Source of the DNA: Pseudomonadales bacterium
Lineage (GTDB): Bacteria > Pseudomonadota > Gammaproteobacteria > Pseudomonadales > Pseudohongiellaceae
Assembly: GCA_023254735.1 (NCBI GenBank)
Contig: JALRKV010000014.1
Location: 21,594-85,593, forward strand
Reading direction: 5' to 3'
DNA: 64,000 nucleotides
The notes under the pieces are model-generated. The model saw only the letters and a list, made by a program, of their open reading frames with translations. It searched no databases and was not told the DNA's origin. Position 1 is the first letter of the stretch; every line of letters starts with the position of its first letter. Positions 49,477 through 60,005 of the stretch are shown in pieces. The translations under genes were made by a program, and so were the position numbers.

Positions 49477-50619
49477 GTGAAACCGAGCAAAAATTCAGCG
49501 ACACATCGCCTTATCGCCACGCTTCGCTTTCTCGCATGGCCGATCGCTTGCGGGTTACTCTTAGCGATTGTAATCGTGCAGTACAATCAACTCGCACAGC
49601 TGCTCAGCGGCGATCTGGCGCGCACTCCAGAGGCAGATACCTCTTCGACGAGTTTTGCCGATATCATCGCCCGCGCTTCGCCCGCAGTGGTTAGTATCAA
49701 TGCAACAAGTGTTAACGTCGGCTCGGTAGAGCGTGCCTCGCCAGACAAACTCAACCTTTACCTCGAGGAGCGCGCAAGTCTTGGCTCGGGGGTTATTATC
49801 AGCGCGGACGGTTATATCCTTACCAATCTTCATGTCGTAGACACGCTGTTCGATGCCTTCAATGCACAGGTAACTCTCGTCGACGGGCGCCAGACACCTG
49901 CAACCGTCATCGCATGGGATGAAGGCAACGATCTCGCTGTGCTGCACATAAACATGGACGGCCTCACCCCTATTTCCCGCGGCGACGACAGCGAACTCCG
50001 CGTTGGCGACATCGTTTTTGCTATCGGCTATCCGCGCAACGTCGGGCAGTCTGTCTCACAGGGTATTGTTAGCGCGGTCAGGCGCGGGACGGATAACGCG
50101 CTCGAACGCATACAGACCGACGCGGCGATAAACCCCGGCAATTCGGGCGGCGCATTAATCAATGCGAAGGGGGAGCTGGTCGGCTTGAATTCATCCATCC
50201 TGTCTGAGTCGGGCAACTTTGAAGGCATTGGCTTTGCAACGCCCGCCTCCCTCGCTGTGACTGCACTCGAGGAAATGGTCGCACAGGCAATTGAAGGCAA
50301 CGCCGGCTATCTGGGCGTCATTACAGGTGAGGCGTTAGGCCCCCGGTCGAGCGAACTATTCTTCGGCATTGATTCGGTGAGAGGAATGCTTGTGGAAAGC
50401 GTCGACGAAGGTGGCGCTGCGATGCGCGCGGGAATTTTACCCGGTGACGTCATTACGCGAGTACAGGGCACCAAAGTCGTCGATGGCGGCAACATTATGG
50501 CTGAAGTGCGCAACAAAAAGCCGGGGGATACGATCGAGGTCGAAGTCTACCGCAACGGCCAGACGCTTTCCCTTCCGACAACGCTCGGTTTCGGCCAAGC
50601 GATTATCATTGAGCCTTAA
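49477..50619 (+). CDS. degS: Periplasmic serine protease DegS (AlgW-type)
   Basis: DegS-type proteases sense misfolded outer-membrane proteins through one PDZ domain and cut the anti-sigma factor RseA/MucA, releasing sigma-E. The 380-residue product has an N-terminal membrane anchor (about 17-36) instead of a cleaved signal. The trypsin-like domain has the full triad His119 (TNLHVV), Asp152 (GNDLAVL) and Ser223 (GNSGGAL), and a single PDZ domain (about 275-370) follows. One PDZ and a membrane anchor distinguish it from DegP/DegQ. The start is GTG with a weak ribosome-binding site. Confidence 0.95.
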   Translation: MKPSKNSATHRLIATLRFLAWPIACGLLLAIVIVQYNQLAQLLSGDLARTPEADTSSTSFADIIARASPAVVSINATSVNVGSVERASPDKLNLYLEERASLGSGVIISADGYILTNLHVVDTLFDAFNAQVTLVDGRQTPATVIAWDEGNDLAVLHINMDGLTPISRGDDSELRVGDIVFAIGYPRNVGQSVSQGIVSAVRRGTDNALERIQTDAAINPGNSGGALINAKGELVGLNSSILSESGNFEGIGFATPASLAVTALEEMVAQAIEGNAGYLGVITGEALGPRSSELFFGIDSVRGMLVESVDEGGAAMRAGILPGDVITRVQGTKVVDGGNIMAEVRNKKPGDTIEVEVYRNGQTLSLPTTLGFGQAIIIEP

Positions 50620-50641
50620 TACGCAGCCTTAGAGGCTATAG

Positions 50642-52000
50642 CTAGGATTTAATCTGTCGGTACTCGGCGGACAACGCATGCGCTTGGAGACGCTCATTGC
50701 GCGCGAGTTCACCCGCAGTTTTCGCCAACCGGCTTGCTCCCTCTTTCGTGCTAAATATTATCGAGCTGCGCTTTTGAAAGTCGTAGACGCCGAGTGCGGA
50801 AAAGAATCGCGCAGTGCCCGAAGTTGGCAATACGTGGCTTGGCCCTGCACAGTAGTCGCCCAGCGCTTCGGCACTGTAGCGCCCCATGAATATGGCGCCC
50901 GCGTGATTAATCTTTTCGAGAAGCGCTTCGGGGTCGGCAATAGAAAGCTCTAAATGCTCGGGGGCAATCGCGTCACTTACCCTAGCTGCCTCTTCGAGGT
51001 TCTTGGCAAGGATAAATAGCCCACGATTCGCCATCGACTTTTCGATAATCTCGCGTCTCTCCATCGCAGGCAGGAGCCTCTCGATACTTTCCCTTACTTG
51101 ATCAAGGTAACCTGCGTCGGTTGCGATGAGTATCGACTGTGCCTGCTCATCGTGCTCGGCTTGCGAGAAAAGATCCATCGCTATCCAATCGGGATTCGTT
51201 TGACCGTCGCATATAATGGTTAATTCTGACGGCCCGGCGATCATGTCGATTCCTACTTCGCCGAATACCAATCGCTTAGCGACAGTCACATAAATATTGC
51301 CGGGACCCGTGATTTTGTCGACCTTGGGAATACTCTCAGTGCCGTAGGCCAATGCTGCAACTGCCTGCGCACCACCAATGGTGTAAAGCTCGGTGACGCC
51401 GGCGAGGGCCGCGGCGGCGAACACGAGCTTCCCGGCTTCGCCGTAGGCGGTGGGTACGGTCGCGATAATTTGTTCAACCCCCGCAACCTGCGCCGGGATG
51501 GCGAGCATGAGTATTGACGAAGGATAGTTCGCCTTGCCGCCGGGGGCATAGACGCCAACTCGCTGCAGCGGACTCACTTTCTGGCCAAGCAGCGAGCCAT
51601 CCTCCTCGCGATATTGCCACGATTCCTGCTTCTGCCTCTCGTGGTACTCACGAATGCGGTTAGCGGCGATTTCCAGCGCCTCGCGCTGTGCTGTATCGAG
51701 ACTGTCTAACGACGCCTGCATCTGCTCTCGCGTCACCTTCAAGTCCGCCATCGATTGCGCAGCGAAACCGTCGAACTGGTTTGTGTACTCGAGAACGGCG
51801 GCGTCTCCCCTTGCCCTAACCTTGGAAAGAATCTCGCTAACTGTCGCCGTTACAGCATCTGCCACAATCATCTCTCGTTTAAGATGCGCTTTCAGTTCGG
51901 CATCGAAATCGGCACTCGCACTATCTAGCTGCTTTATTGAGAGCTTCAGCGCGTTCTTAGAGAGCTTTGGCGTGTTTGTAGAAAGCTTGGACGTGGCCAT
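50642..52000 (-). CDS. hisD: Histidinol dehydrogenase
   Basis: HisD performs the last two steps of histidine synthesis, oxidising L-histidinol to L-histidine with NAD and a zinc ion. The 452-residue protein has VGVYAPGGKANYPSSILM, VDKITGPGNIYVTVAKR, the IDMIAGPSELTII block, the zinc-site SQAEHDEQAQ and the C-terminal SGTARFFSALGVYDF. The first 20 residues are Lys/Ser/Leu-rich and repeat-like (KLSTNTPKLSKNALKLS). It follows hisG; hisC, often next in pseudomonads, is not present, and degS faces it 22 bases away. Confidence 0.97.
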   Translation of the reverse strand: MATSKLSTNTPKLSKNALKLSIKQLDSASADFDAELKAHLKREMIVADAVTATVSEILSKVRARGDAAVLEYTNQFDGFAAQSMADLKVTREQMQASLDSLDTAQREALEIAANRIREYHERQKQESWQYREEDGSLLGQKVSPLQRVGVYAPGGKANYPSSILMLAIPAQVAGVEQIIATVPTAYGEAGKLVFAAAALAGVTELYTIGGAQAVAALAYGTESIPKVDKITGPGNIYVTVAKRLVFGEVGIDMIAGPSELTIICDGQTNPDWIAMDLFSQAEHDEQAQSILIATDAGYLDQVRESIERLLPAMERREIIEKSMANRGLFILAKNLEEAARVSDAIAPEHLELSIADPEALLEKINHAGAIFMGRYSAEALGDYCAGPSHVLPTSGTARFFSALGVYDFQKRSSIIFSTKEGASRLAKTAGELARNERLQAHALSAEYRQIKS

Positions 52001-52037
52001 AGCTGTTTCCTTTAACGTAATGCTTTTTTAGTCGATC

Positions 52038-52682
52038 TTAAGACGCGCGCTTGGCGACGGCGGCGGATAATTTTTCGAGTATCTCGCGAATCGCCGCATT
52101 TTTGATTTTCATCGACGCTTTGTTCACGATTACCCGTGAAGTCACATGAGCGATGAATTCTTTTGCCTCGAGCCCATTCGCAGTCAAGGTCTTACCGGTA
52201 TCGACTATATCGACAATAGCGTCGGCCAAACCCATAGAGGGAGCTAGTTCTAGCGCGCCGTTGAGCTTGATAAGTTCAATCTGAACGCCCTGCTCGGCGA
52301 AATAGCGTTTGGCGATGTTAACGAATTTAGTCGCGACTCTTAAGCGACCAGCGGGCGTAGGCCTGCCGATGGGTTCTGCTGTCATTAAACGGCAGCGAGC
52401 GATGTCTAGATCAAGCGGCTCATAGAAGGCTTCGTCTCCGTATTCGAGCAAAAGATCCTTCCCGACCACGCCGATATCTGCACTGCCAAATTCTACATAC
52501 GTTGGTACGTCTGATCCTCGAATCACCATAAGTTTGACGTGAGCAAGATTGGTATCAAAAATCAGCTTTCGGCTGGACGAAATGTCTTCGGCAGGGACGA
52601 TGTCGGCCTGCGCGAGTAACGGCAACACTTCGTCCAGAATGCGCCCCTTGGTCAGTGCAATGACGAGATTTGGCTTACTCAT
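52038..52682 (-). CDS. hisG: ATP phosphoribosyltransferase, short form
   Basis: HisG starts histidine synthesis by joining ATP and PRPP. At 214 residues this is the short form, which lacks the C-terminal regulatory domain and needs HisZ for activity and feedback control. Visible are [48 protein letters not shown], and the PRPP-binding loop [18 protein letters not shown]. No hisZ is in the window. It lies between murA and hisD, the pseudomonad order. Confidence 0.96.
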   Translation of the reverse strand: MSKPNLVIALTKGRILDEVLPLLAQADIVPAEDISSSRKLIFDTNLAHVKLMVIRGSDVPTYVEFGSADIGVVGKDLLLEYGDEAFYEPLDLDIARCRLMTAEPIGRPTPAGRLRVATKFVNIAKRYFAEQGVQIELIKLNGALELAPSMGLADAIVDIVDTGKTLTANGLEAKEFIAHVTSRVIVNKASMKIKNAAIREILEKLSAAVAKRAS

Positions 52683-52726
52683 AAATCGACTCTCTTTTTC
52701 CTACCGCGATTTTCCTGATGTTTTTT

Positions 52727-54106
<1,380 letters not shown>

Positions 54107-54334
54107 TCAGGCATCACTTGGGGCAGAGAGCCTCATGGTCACTGCGTGAATCGCGCCTGAGCTAATGTGTTCATTCAGGACTTTGTAAATCGTCTGCTGC
54201 CGCTTTACCGCGTTAAGACCTTCGAAAATATCGCCCATCGCCGTGACGAGATATTTACCACCCTCACCCTGAACATCGACTTCAGTCCCGGGCAGCGCCG
54301 CAGCTAGTATTTCTTGAATTGTGCTCGCTTCCAC
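54107..54334 (-). CDS. ibaG: BolA-family protein IbaG
   Basis: IbaG is a small BolA-like protein that shares a 2Fe-2S cluster with monothiol glutaredoxin and is linked to acid stress. From the GTG at 54334 it has 75 residues, with LPGTEVDVQGEGGKYLVTAMGDIFEGLNAVKRQQTIYKVL covering the core (in two overlapping blocks) and HAVTMRLSAP at the end. GGAGAG lies 8 bases before the GTG. A longer frame from a TTG at 54388 would add 18 residues and overlap mlaC. Its position next to murA is the standard one for IbaG. Confidence 0.93.
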   Translation of the reverse strand: MEASTIQEILAAALPGTEVDVQGEGGKYLVTAMGDIFEGLNAVKRQQTIYKVLNEHISSGAIHAVTMRLSAPSDA

Positions 54335-54378
54335 GTAGTTGCTCTCCGTTTTTTGCCTAGCTTTTCTGAGGATTGTTG

Positions 54379-55041
54379 CTAGCGCCAATTATCCAGAACT
54401 GCATCGATGTCATTGTCGTGTTCAGTCATCAATGCCGAAAATTGTGAATAATACTGCCTACCGAGGTTAATTCCGGCAAGGCTTAGGTTCTTCAGTTTCC
54501 ACGTATCTTCGTCGGTAATAAACATCTGATAACGCAACTGCAGGTTGATATCACCGCGCAGTTCCATACTCACAACCGTATCGGCTCGCGGATCGTCCGA
54601 GGGATTGGGATTAGGCAGGAAGACGAGCTCCTCGCCGTTATAGGACACTAGTGATGCCCCATAGAATCGAGTAAGCGTGGTTCTTAAAATGGTAGCGAAG
54701 CGCTGCGTTTGCTCAGGCGTTGCGTCGGCGGCATAGCGAGCCATCACGACGTTCGCGACCGCGGTGAAATCGACAAAACTTTCGAGGTCAGCTTCAATCG
54801 CGGCGAAATAACTTTCTCTGTCATTCAGAAATAACGCCTTCGACTCAAGCGCCGTAGCCAGGAGTGTATTAACTCCAAGTTCAGCGGTCTCGACTGCTGA
54901 AAGTCCCTGCGCATTTGCACGCCCGTTGGCGAGCTGAAGACAGAGAGTGACGACTAGCATAGCCCCTAGAAAAAGACGATTCTGGCGAAGCGGAGAGAAG
55001 CGTGATTGGAAGGCGTTTATGCGAACGCTTGCTTGCTGCAT
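54379..55041 (-). CDS. mlaC: Phospholipid-binding protein MlaC
   Basis: MlaC is a periplasmic carrier that shuttles phospholipid between the outer-membrane MlaA complex and the inner-membrane MlaFEDB transporter. The 220-residue protein has a signal peptide (LFLGAMLVVTLCLQLANGRANAQG, residues about 24-46 in parts) and the Tol_Tol_Ttg2 fold with VDFTAVANVVMARYAADATPEQTQRF and WKLKNLSLAGINLGRQYYSQF. The usual mlaF-mlaE-mlaD genes upstream and mlaB downstream are missing: the next gene upstream is yrbG on the other strand, and downstream is ibaG. Confidence 0.94.
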   Translation of the reverse strand: MQQASVRINAFQSRFSPLRQNRLFLGAMLVVTLCLQLANGRANAQGLSAVETAELGVNTLLATALESKALFLNDRESYFAAIEADLESFVDFTAVANVVMARYAADATPEQTQRFATILRTTLTRFYGASLVSYNGEELVFLPNPNPSDDPRADTVVSMELRGDINLQLRYQMFITDEDTWKLKNLSLAGINLGRQYYSQFSALMTEHDNDIDAVLDNWR

Positions 55042-55197
55042 GACTTGCTCCTTGAATAGAGTGCGCTGACTAGGCTTTGAGTGTTTTAACGAAGGCGCAG
55101 TTTACCTCATCTGCCGGTGGCATTAAATTATTACTTGCAAAGCCTCCCGATCCCCCTTCTAATTGCGCGCTAACCCTTCTCACAAGTACACCGCGCT

Positions 55198-56172
55198 ATG
55201 CTCGTAAATTCAGTCGTTATCGCCCTCGGCTTTGTTGGCCTTATCTGGGGAGCCGATAAGTTCGTGTTCGGCGCGTCTGCTCTCGCGCGGAATGCCGGCG
55301 TCTCCCCGCTGCTGATCGGACTTACGATTGTTGCCTTCGGGACCTCAGCCCCCGAAATATTCTCCTCGGCAGTGTCTGCGCTCGAAGATAAGCCCGAGCT
55401 CGCCATAGGCAATGCGTTCGGGTCTAATTTGTTTAATATCGGTGTCGCACTTGGAGTTGCGGCAATCCTGCGCCCATTGACTCCACCAAAGTCTTTGATA
55501 AAAAAGGAGCTTCCTGCTCTCATCCTCGTCACCCTTGTCACGGGCGCGCTTCTCTTCGATCTCTTTATTGGACTCTTCGACGCATTAGTACTTATCGCAT
55601 TGAGCCTATTCCTTGGCTACAAACTCTTGCGCAAGAAAAAAGCCTCGGAAGGCGTCAGTGATGTCGCGCCGAACGAAAGTGACGATATGGGGGAAAGTGA
55701 GCCCGAAACCCGAACCTGGCAGGCGGTTGCTTACATGCTACTCGGCCTCATATTACTCATAGTCAGCGCCGAAGCACTCGTCGCTTCGGCTAGCGCTATC
55801 GCGGAGGAACTCGGTGTTTCAGAGGCCATAATTGGCCTAACGATCGTGGCGCTCGGCACGAGCCTGCCTGAACTCGCCGCCTCGATCACCTGCGTACTAA
55901 AAGGCCATTACGATCTCGCCATCGGCAATATTTTGGGTTCAAATATTATCAACCTGCTCGCCGTGCTCCCGTTCCCCGGGCTTCTTAGCCCTGGCTTAAT
56001 CCAAGCCCCTCTTCTGTTCAGAGATTTTGCCGCAGTGACATTACTCACGCTCCTATTGGCCGCGTTCTGCTACTATGCAGTGACGCGAGGGAAGCAGCTC
56101 GGCCGATTGAGTGGTGTCATTTTCTTGTCTATTTATTGCGGTTGGTTTACGGTAATGCTGGTTAACGCGTAA
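55198..56172 (+). CDS. yrbG: Calcium/sodium antiporter YrbG
   Basis: This is a 324-residue CaCA-family exchanger with ten or so membrane helices in two inverted halves. Each half carries an alpha-repeat with the ion-binding acidic residue: TIVAFGTSAPEIFSSAVSAL in the first and TIVALGTSLPELAASITCVL in the second, followed by GNAFGSNLFNIG and GNILGSNIINLLA. A charged cytoplasmic loop rich in Lys and Glu separates the halves. It heads the plus-strand kds-lpt cluster, as in E. coli. Confidence 0.96.
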   Translation: MLVNSVVIALGFVGLIWGADKFVFGASALARNAGVSPLLIGLTIVAFGTSAPEIFSSAVSALEDKPELAIGNAFGSNLFNIGVALGVAAILRPLTPPKSLIKKELPALILVTLVTGALLFDLFIGLFDALVLIALSLFLGYKLLRKKKASEGVSDVAPNESDDMGESEPETRTWQAVAYMLLGLILLIVSAEALVASASAIAEELGVSEAIIGLTIVALGTSLPELAASITCVLKGHYDLAIGNILGSNIINLLAVLPFPGLLSPGLIQAPLLFRDFAAVTLLTLLLAAFCYYAVTRGKQLGRLSGVIFLSIYCGWFTVMLVNA

Positions 56173-56265
56173 TCGCTAACAGCCTAAACTCAATCAGGTT
56201 TTGCCCAACAGACTCGATGGCTGTGTGCGCGTTAGACTGCGCACAGCTAGCAAAGGTTACTCGTC

Positions 56266-57255
56266 ATGGACGTCGCTCAAATTCCCCCTCGTTCTGTGCT
56301 GATTGCATCAGCGAGAAAGACGCTAAAAATCGAACTAGATGCCGTCGCTTCACTGTCGGATCGCATCGATGAGTCCTTCGCACGCGCCTGCGAAATCATC
56401 CTTAAGTCGAGCGGCCGCGTCGTCGTAATCGGGATGGGTAAGTCTGGACATATCGGTCGCAAAATAGCAGCAACTCTGGCAAGCACCGGCACCACCGCCA
56501 TGTTCGTCCACCCAGCCGAGGCGAGTCACGGTGACATCGGCATGATCGCCTCAAACGATGTTGTTTTGGCGCTGTCGAACTCGGGATCGACTGAGGAAAT
56601 CGTCGGCCTCCTTCCTATACTCAAACGCAAAGCAGTGCCATTGATCAGCCTAACCGGCAATCCGCGTTCGGAGCTTGCCCTCGCTGCGGAGGCGAATCTC
56701 GACGGCGAGGTCTCTGAGGAAGCCTGCCCTCTCGGTCTGGCGCCGACGTCGAGCACGACAGCTGCGCTGGTATTGGGCGATGCACTGGCGATGGCGCTTC
56801 TTGAGGCGCGGGGATTCACTCGGGAGGATTTCGCTTTCTCCCATCCCGGAGGCAACCTTGGTCGACGCCTGCTCGTTCGCGTGCGAGATGTCATGCATCA
56901 AGGAGAGGAGCTCCCGCGAGTGAAACAAGGCACGGCACTGAGTGCTGCGCTTATCGAGATGAGCGGCAAGGGGTTCGGGCTTACCACGATCACAGACGCG
57001 GCCGGTGATATCGTAGGTGTCTTTAGTGACGGAGATCTACGACGGGCGCTCGATTCGGGAGTCGATATTCATAAGACGCGCGTAGACGAGGTGATGTCGG
57101 CGCGGTATCACACAATCGATTCCGCATCGCTCGCAGCGGAAGCAGCGCGCAAAATGCAGGAGGCAAGCGTCTACGTTCTCGTCGTCTCGGACAGCCCCGG
57201 CAAACTAAGTGGAATTATTAAAATGCACGACCTTTTGCGCGCCAATGTCATCTAG
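56266..57255 (+). CDS. kdsD: Arabinose-5-phosphate isomerase KdsD
   Basis: KdsD interconverts ribulose-5-phosphate and arabinose-5-phosphate, the first step toward Kdo for the LPS core. The 329-residue protein has a SIS sugar-isomerase domain (VVIGMGKSGHIGRKIAATLASTG, HPAEASHGDIGMI, LSNSGSTEEIVGLLP). The SHPGGNLGRRLLVRVRDVMH linker and two CBS domains (about 205-325) follow. It lies 93 bases after yrbG and 92 before kdsC. Confidence 0.97.
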   Translation: MDVAQIPPRSVLIASARKTLKIELDAVASLSDRIDESFARACEIILKSSGRVVVIGMGKSGHIGRKIAATLASTGTTAMFVHPAEASHGDIGMIASNDVVLALSNSGSTEEIVGLLPILKRKAVPLISLTGNPRSELALAAEANLDGEVSEEACPLGLAPTSSTTAALVLGDALAMALLEARGFTREDFAFSHPGGNLGRRLLVRVRDVMHQGEELPRVKQGTALSAALIEMSGKGFGLTTITDAAGDIVGVFSDGDLRRALDSGVDIHKTRVDEVMSARYHTIDSASLAAEAARKMQEASVYVLVVSDSPGKLSGIIKMHDLLRANVI

Positions 57256-57347
57256 TAATGCAGTTGGCTAGGCTTGGCCAGGCGAAAATGACGAGAGTGG
57301 CGAGAGAAGTGAGAGCGGCCAAGCTAGAGAGGCTCAAGGAATAGCGC

Positions 57348-57884
57348 ATGCAAGCAAACAACAACAGGCTAACCGGCGGCATTGCCGAACTAGAGACGCG
57401 GGCGAGCGCGGTGTCACTACTCCTGCTCGATGTCGACGGGGTTTTGACCGACGGCCGGCTGTATTTCTCAAACTCCGGCGAAGAAATGAAAACCTTCCAT
57501 ACCCTTGACGGCCAGGGAATCAGGTTTGCTCTGGAGGCAGGCATTGGCGTTGGTATTATTACCGGAAGAGAATCGGCACTGGTAAGCCAGCGCTGCAAAG
57601 ACCTAGGGATTAACATCGTCTACCAAGGGGTTGGCGACAAATCCCTCGTGCTCGACCAGATTTGCGCAGAGAAAAAGTTAGCCGCAGCGTCGATAGCCTA
57701 TGTTGGCGACGATGCACCTGATGTCCCAGTGCTTATGCGGGTGGGCTTGGCCGCGAGCGTACCTGCGGGGCATCGCTGTGCGCTCGATGCCGCTCATGTG
57801 ATCTCCGATGCGCAGGGAGGAAGCGGCGCCGTTCGCGAGATCATCGACTTTATTTTGGCAAGCCAGAACAAACTTACCTACTGA
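57348..57884 (+). CDS. kdsC: 3-deoxy-D-manno-octulosonate 8-phosphate phosphatase
   Basis: KdsC releases phosphate from Kdo-8-phosphate. This 178-residue HAD-superfamily protein lacks a cap domain, as usual for KdsC tetramers. Catalytic motifs are LLDVDGVLTDG (nucleophile Asp and acid Asp), ITGRES (motif II), and AYVGDDAPDVPVLMRVGLAASVPAGH (motif IV). AAGGAAT precedes the ATG. The stop overlaps the lptC start by one base (TGATG). Confidence 0.97.
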   Translation: MQANNNRLTGGIAELETRASAVSLLLLDVDGVLTDGRLYFSNSGEEMKTFHTLDGQGIRFALEAGIGVGIITGRESALVSQRCKDLGINIVYQGVGDKSLVLDQICAEKKLAAASIAYVGDDAPDVPVLMRVGLAASVPAGHRCALDAAHVISDAQGGSGAVREIIDFILASQNKLTY

Positions 57885-58537
57885 TGACTAACCGCCCTCG
57901 CATTCTCGCCTTATTTATTCCCACACTGATTGCAGTCGGTCTTTTTTTTACGCTCAATTGGGCCGACAATTTTTCTGCAAGAGAGGCGCAATACGCTGGA
58001 ATGGACGACGACATGCAGCCCGCTCAGTTGCTCGATGCTCACGCGCAGGGACCCGTTCAGGCATACTCCCAGGGGCTTGAGACGGTGATTTTCGACTCAA
58101 CGGGTAATTTGCAGTATACCCTTCGCGCCGAGCGTCAAACGCAGTTCGAAAACCGCACTAGCCTCCTAACGCAGCCTCAAATCACTCTTTTCGACGCCGG
58201 CAGACCAAACTGGCACATCAGTGCCGATTACGGCAGACTCGAGCGACAGCAAGGGATTCGCGGCGATGCCACAGGCGGCGATCGAGAAGATGACGAGCTG
58301 ATCACGTTCATCGACAATGCGCGTGTTGATGCGGCGGTCGCTAACTCCTCGACACTGTCATTACAGTCATCAGAATTTAGTCTAATCCCAAACAGCGAAA
58401 CACTCCGCAGCGATAAAGCTGTAAAGATTGTAGAGAAAGGGGTTAGTCAAACTGCCGTAGGCTTCGAGGCGGATTTAGCCAACGAGGCGTTGTACTTCAA
58501 TAAAGAAATAAGAGGAACCTATGAGCCAGCTCGCTAA
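57884..58537 (+). CDS. lptC: LPS export protein LptC
   Basis: LptC receives LPS from the LptB2FG transporter and hands it to LptA. The 217-residue protein has one N-terminal membrane segment (LALFIPTLIAVGLFFTLNW), followed by a periplasmic beta-jellyroll with GLETVIFDSTGNLQYTLRAERQTQFENR and the antiparallel strands seen in the family. It is a few dozen residues longer than the E. coli protein (191), partly through an acidic insertion near GGDREDDELI. It overlaps lptA by 17 bases. Confidence 0.92.
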   Translation: MTNRPRILALFIPTLIAVGLFFTLNWADNFSAREAQYAGMDDDMQPAQLLDAHAQGPVQAYSQGLETVIFDSTGNLQYTLRAERQTQFENRTSLLTQPQITLFDAGRPNWHISADYGRLERQQGIRGDATGGDREDDELITFIDNARVDAAVANSSTLSLQSSEFSLIPNSETLRSDKAVKIVEKGVSQTAVGFEADLANEALYFNKEIRGTYEPAR

Positions 58538-59075
58538 TGCGCCGAGTAAAGCAGCACAGGGACTAGTCTCGTTGCTACTCGGTATCACCGCATTACTCTT
58601 TAGCCCGAGCGCCGTCTCCCTTGCAACAGACAAAGAGGAGAAGGTGACCTGGGAGGCGGCCGGCAATTCAACCATGACGGTCGAAAATGGACTACGAACA
58701 TTAACGCTCGAAGAAGCCGTTATTGTGACGCAAGGAAGCCTGCGAATCACTGGCGACAGAGCAATTTTTGAATACTTAGTCGACAGCAACGAACTCAGCC
58801 GCATTACTGTCTACGGCTCGCCTGTGAGCTATAGTCAACAGCTCTCAACCGACGGCGAGGACGTCGCGGGAACGAGCAGAGAGCTACGCCTCTATACCGA
58901 TGAAATTACGGCCCAAAGCGTCATCGAACTTATTGGCGACGCCGCGATAACCTCGCCCGACTCCACAATGAATTGCGCCGCTATTACTTACCTCGTCGAC
59001 CTAGACCTGATTCGCGAAGCAAAAGGTCCATGCAGCGGCAGCCTCAGCAACACGCCGCAACAGGATACGCAATAA
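58521..59075 (+). CDS. lptA: LPS transport periplasmic bridge protein LptA
   Basis: LptA polymerises into the bridge that carries LPS across the periplasm. The 184-residue product has a signal peptide ([21 protein letters not shown]) and an OstA-type beta-jellyroll, with [25 protein letters not shown] as the typical first strand pair. AAGAGGAA precedes the ATG inside the lptC end. The stop shares a base with the lptB ATG (TAATG), so lptC-lptA-lptB are translationally coupled. The two cysteines in the C-terminal part are not typical of E. coli LptA. Confidence 0.93.
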   Translation: MSQLANAPSKAAQGLVSLLLGITALLFSPSAVSLATDKEEKVTWEAAGNSTMTVENGLRTLTLEEAVIVTQGSLRITGDRAIFEYLVDSNELSRITVYGSPVSYSQQLSTDGEDVAGTSRELRLYTDEITAQSVIELIGDAAITSPDSTMNCAAITYLVDLDLIREAKGPCSGSLSNTPQQDTQ

Positions 59076-59794
59076 TGCTCCGAGCCAACCACCTTGCTAA
59101 GTCCTATAAACAGCGCCAGGTTGTAAAGGACGTCAGCCTTGAAATCCAGCGAGGCGAGATTGTTGGCTTGCTAGGGCCGAACGGCGCTGGAAAAACGACC
59201 TGTTTTTATATGCTCGTAGGCTTAGTTTCCGCTGATGCTGGCGATGTCACTATCGATAGCGTCGATGTCACGAGCCTTCCAATCCACCGTCGGGCTCGCC
59301 ACGGACTTGCCTACTTGCCGCAGGACTCATCCATTTTTCAAACCTTAAGCGTTGAGGACAATATACTCGCGATCCTCCAAACCCGCAGTGATCTTGATAC
59401 GAAGGCACGCACTCAAAAACTCGATGCGCTTCTCGATGAGTTTAATATTCAGCATATCCGGCACAGCCTTGGTCGCAGCCTCTCGGGCGGAGAACGCAGA
59501 CGGACTGAAATCGCTCGCACCCTCGCGACGGACCCCAGTTATATACTTCTAGACGAACCTTTCGCCGGCGTCGATCCTATTTCGGTTAACGACATCAAAC
59601 AGATTATCGAACACCTCCGCGCACGCGGAATCGGAATCCTGTTGACCGACCATAACGTGAGAGAAACACTCGATATTTGCGCCAAGGCCTATATCGTCAG
59701 CGAGGGCCGAATTATCGCCGAGGGCAACTCTGAGGCCATCCTTTCGAACAGCACTGTTCGCGAGGTTTACCTTGGCGACAACTTTCGACTTTAG
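59075..59794 (+). CDS. lptB: LPS export ATP-binding protein LptB
   Basis: LptB is the ABC ATPase that powers LPS extraction by LptFG. The 239-residue protein has Walker [10 protein letters not shown], the Q-loop [18 protein letters not shown], signature [16 protein letters not shown], Walker [13 protein letters not shown] and the H-loop TDHNVRETL. The frame is open upstream to 58973, but the ATG at 59075 gives the standard N-terminus and couples to lptA. It is followed by 211 non-coding bases before rpoN. Confidence 0.97.
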   Translation: MLRANHLAKSYKQRQVVKDVSLEIQRGEIVGLLGPNGAGKTTCFYMLVGLVSADAGDVTIDSVDVTSLPIHRRARHGLAYLPQDSSIFQTLSVEDNILAILQTRSDLDTKARTQKLDALLDEFNIQHIRHSLGRSLSGGERRRTEIARTLATDPSYILLDEPFAGVDPISVNDIKQIIEHLRARGIGILLTDHNVRETLDICAKAYIVSEGRIIAEGNSEAILSNSTVREVYLGDNFRL

Positions 59795-59867
59795 CGCGCC
59801 AGCAAGTGTACGGCGAGGCTCGACAATTTCATCCCGCAATACTATGCGAAAGAGGCATAGTTCTTGC

Positions 59868-59942
59868 TATACTCAACCCCTTCAGACGCGACTCACGCCT
59901 TGATGCGCGGCATAAAAGGCTGCTCGCAAAAACAAGCAGCCT
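59868..59942 (+). promoter_or_regulatory. Putative extended -10 promoter and leader hairpin of rpoN
   Basis: TGCTATACT (59865-59873) fits an extended -10 element. No good -35 is seen. It follows a small hairpin, ACTATGC-GAAAGAG-GCATAGT (59841-59861), that may end the lptB transcript. Downstream, AGGCTGCT (59917-59924) and AGCAGCCT (59935-59942) form an 8-bp stem with a 10-base loop in what would be the rpoN leader. Confidence 0.4.
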
Positions 59943-60005
59943 CGGCTCATCTCGAGACGTATAGCCGATCGGAATTCAACTCGACGCCATACCGACAGCA
60001 GTAGT

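Noticed and set aside
49376..49504. Longer Nif3-like protein starting at 49504
   Set aside because: The extension runs into the degS start, has a Cys/Tyr-rich sequence unlike the family, and the ATG at 49375 has a good ribosome-binding site.
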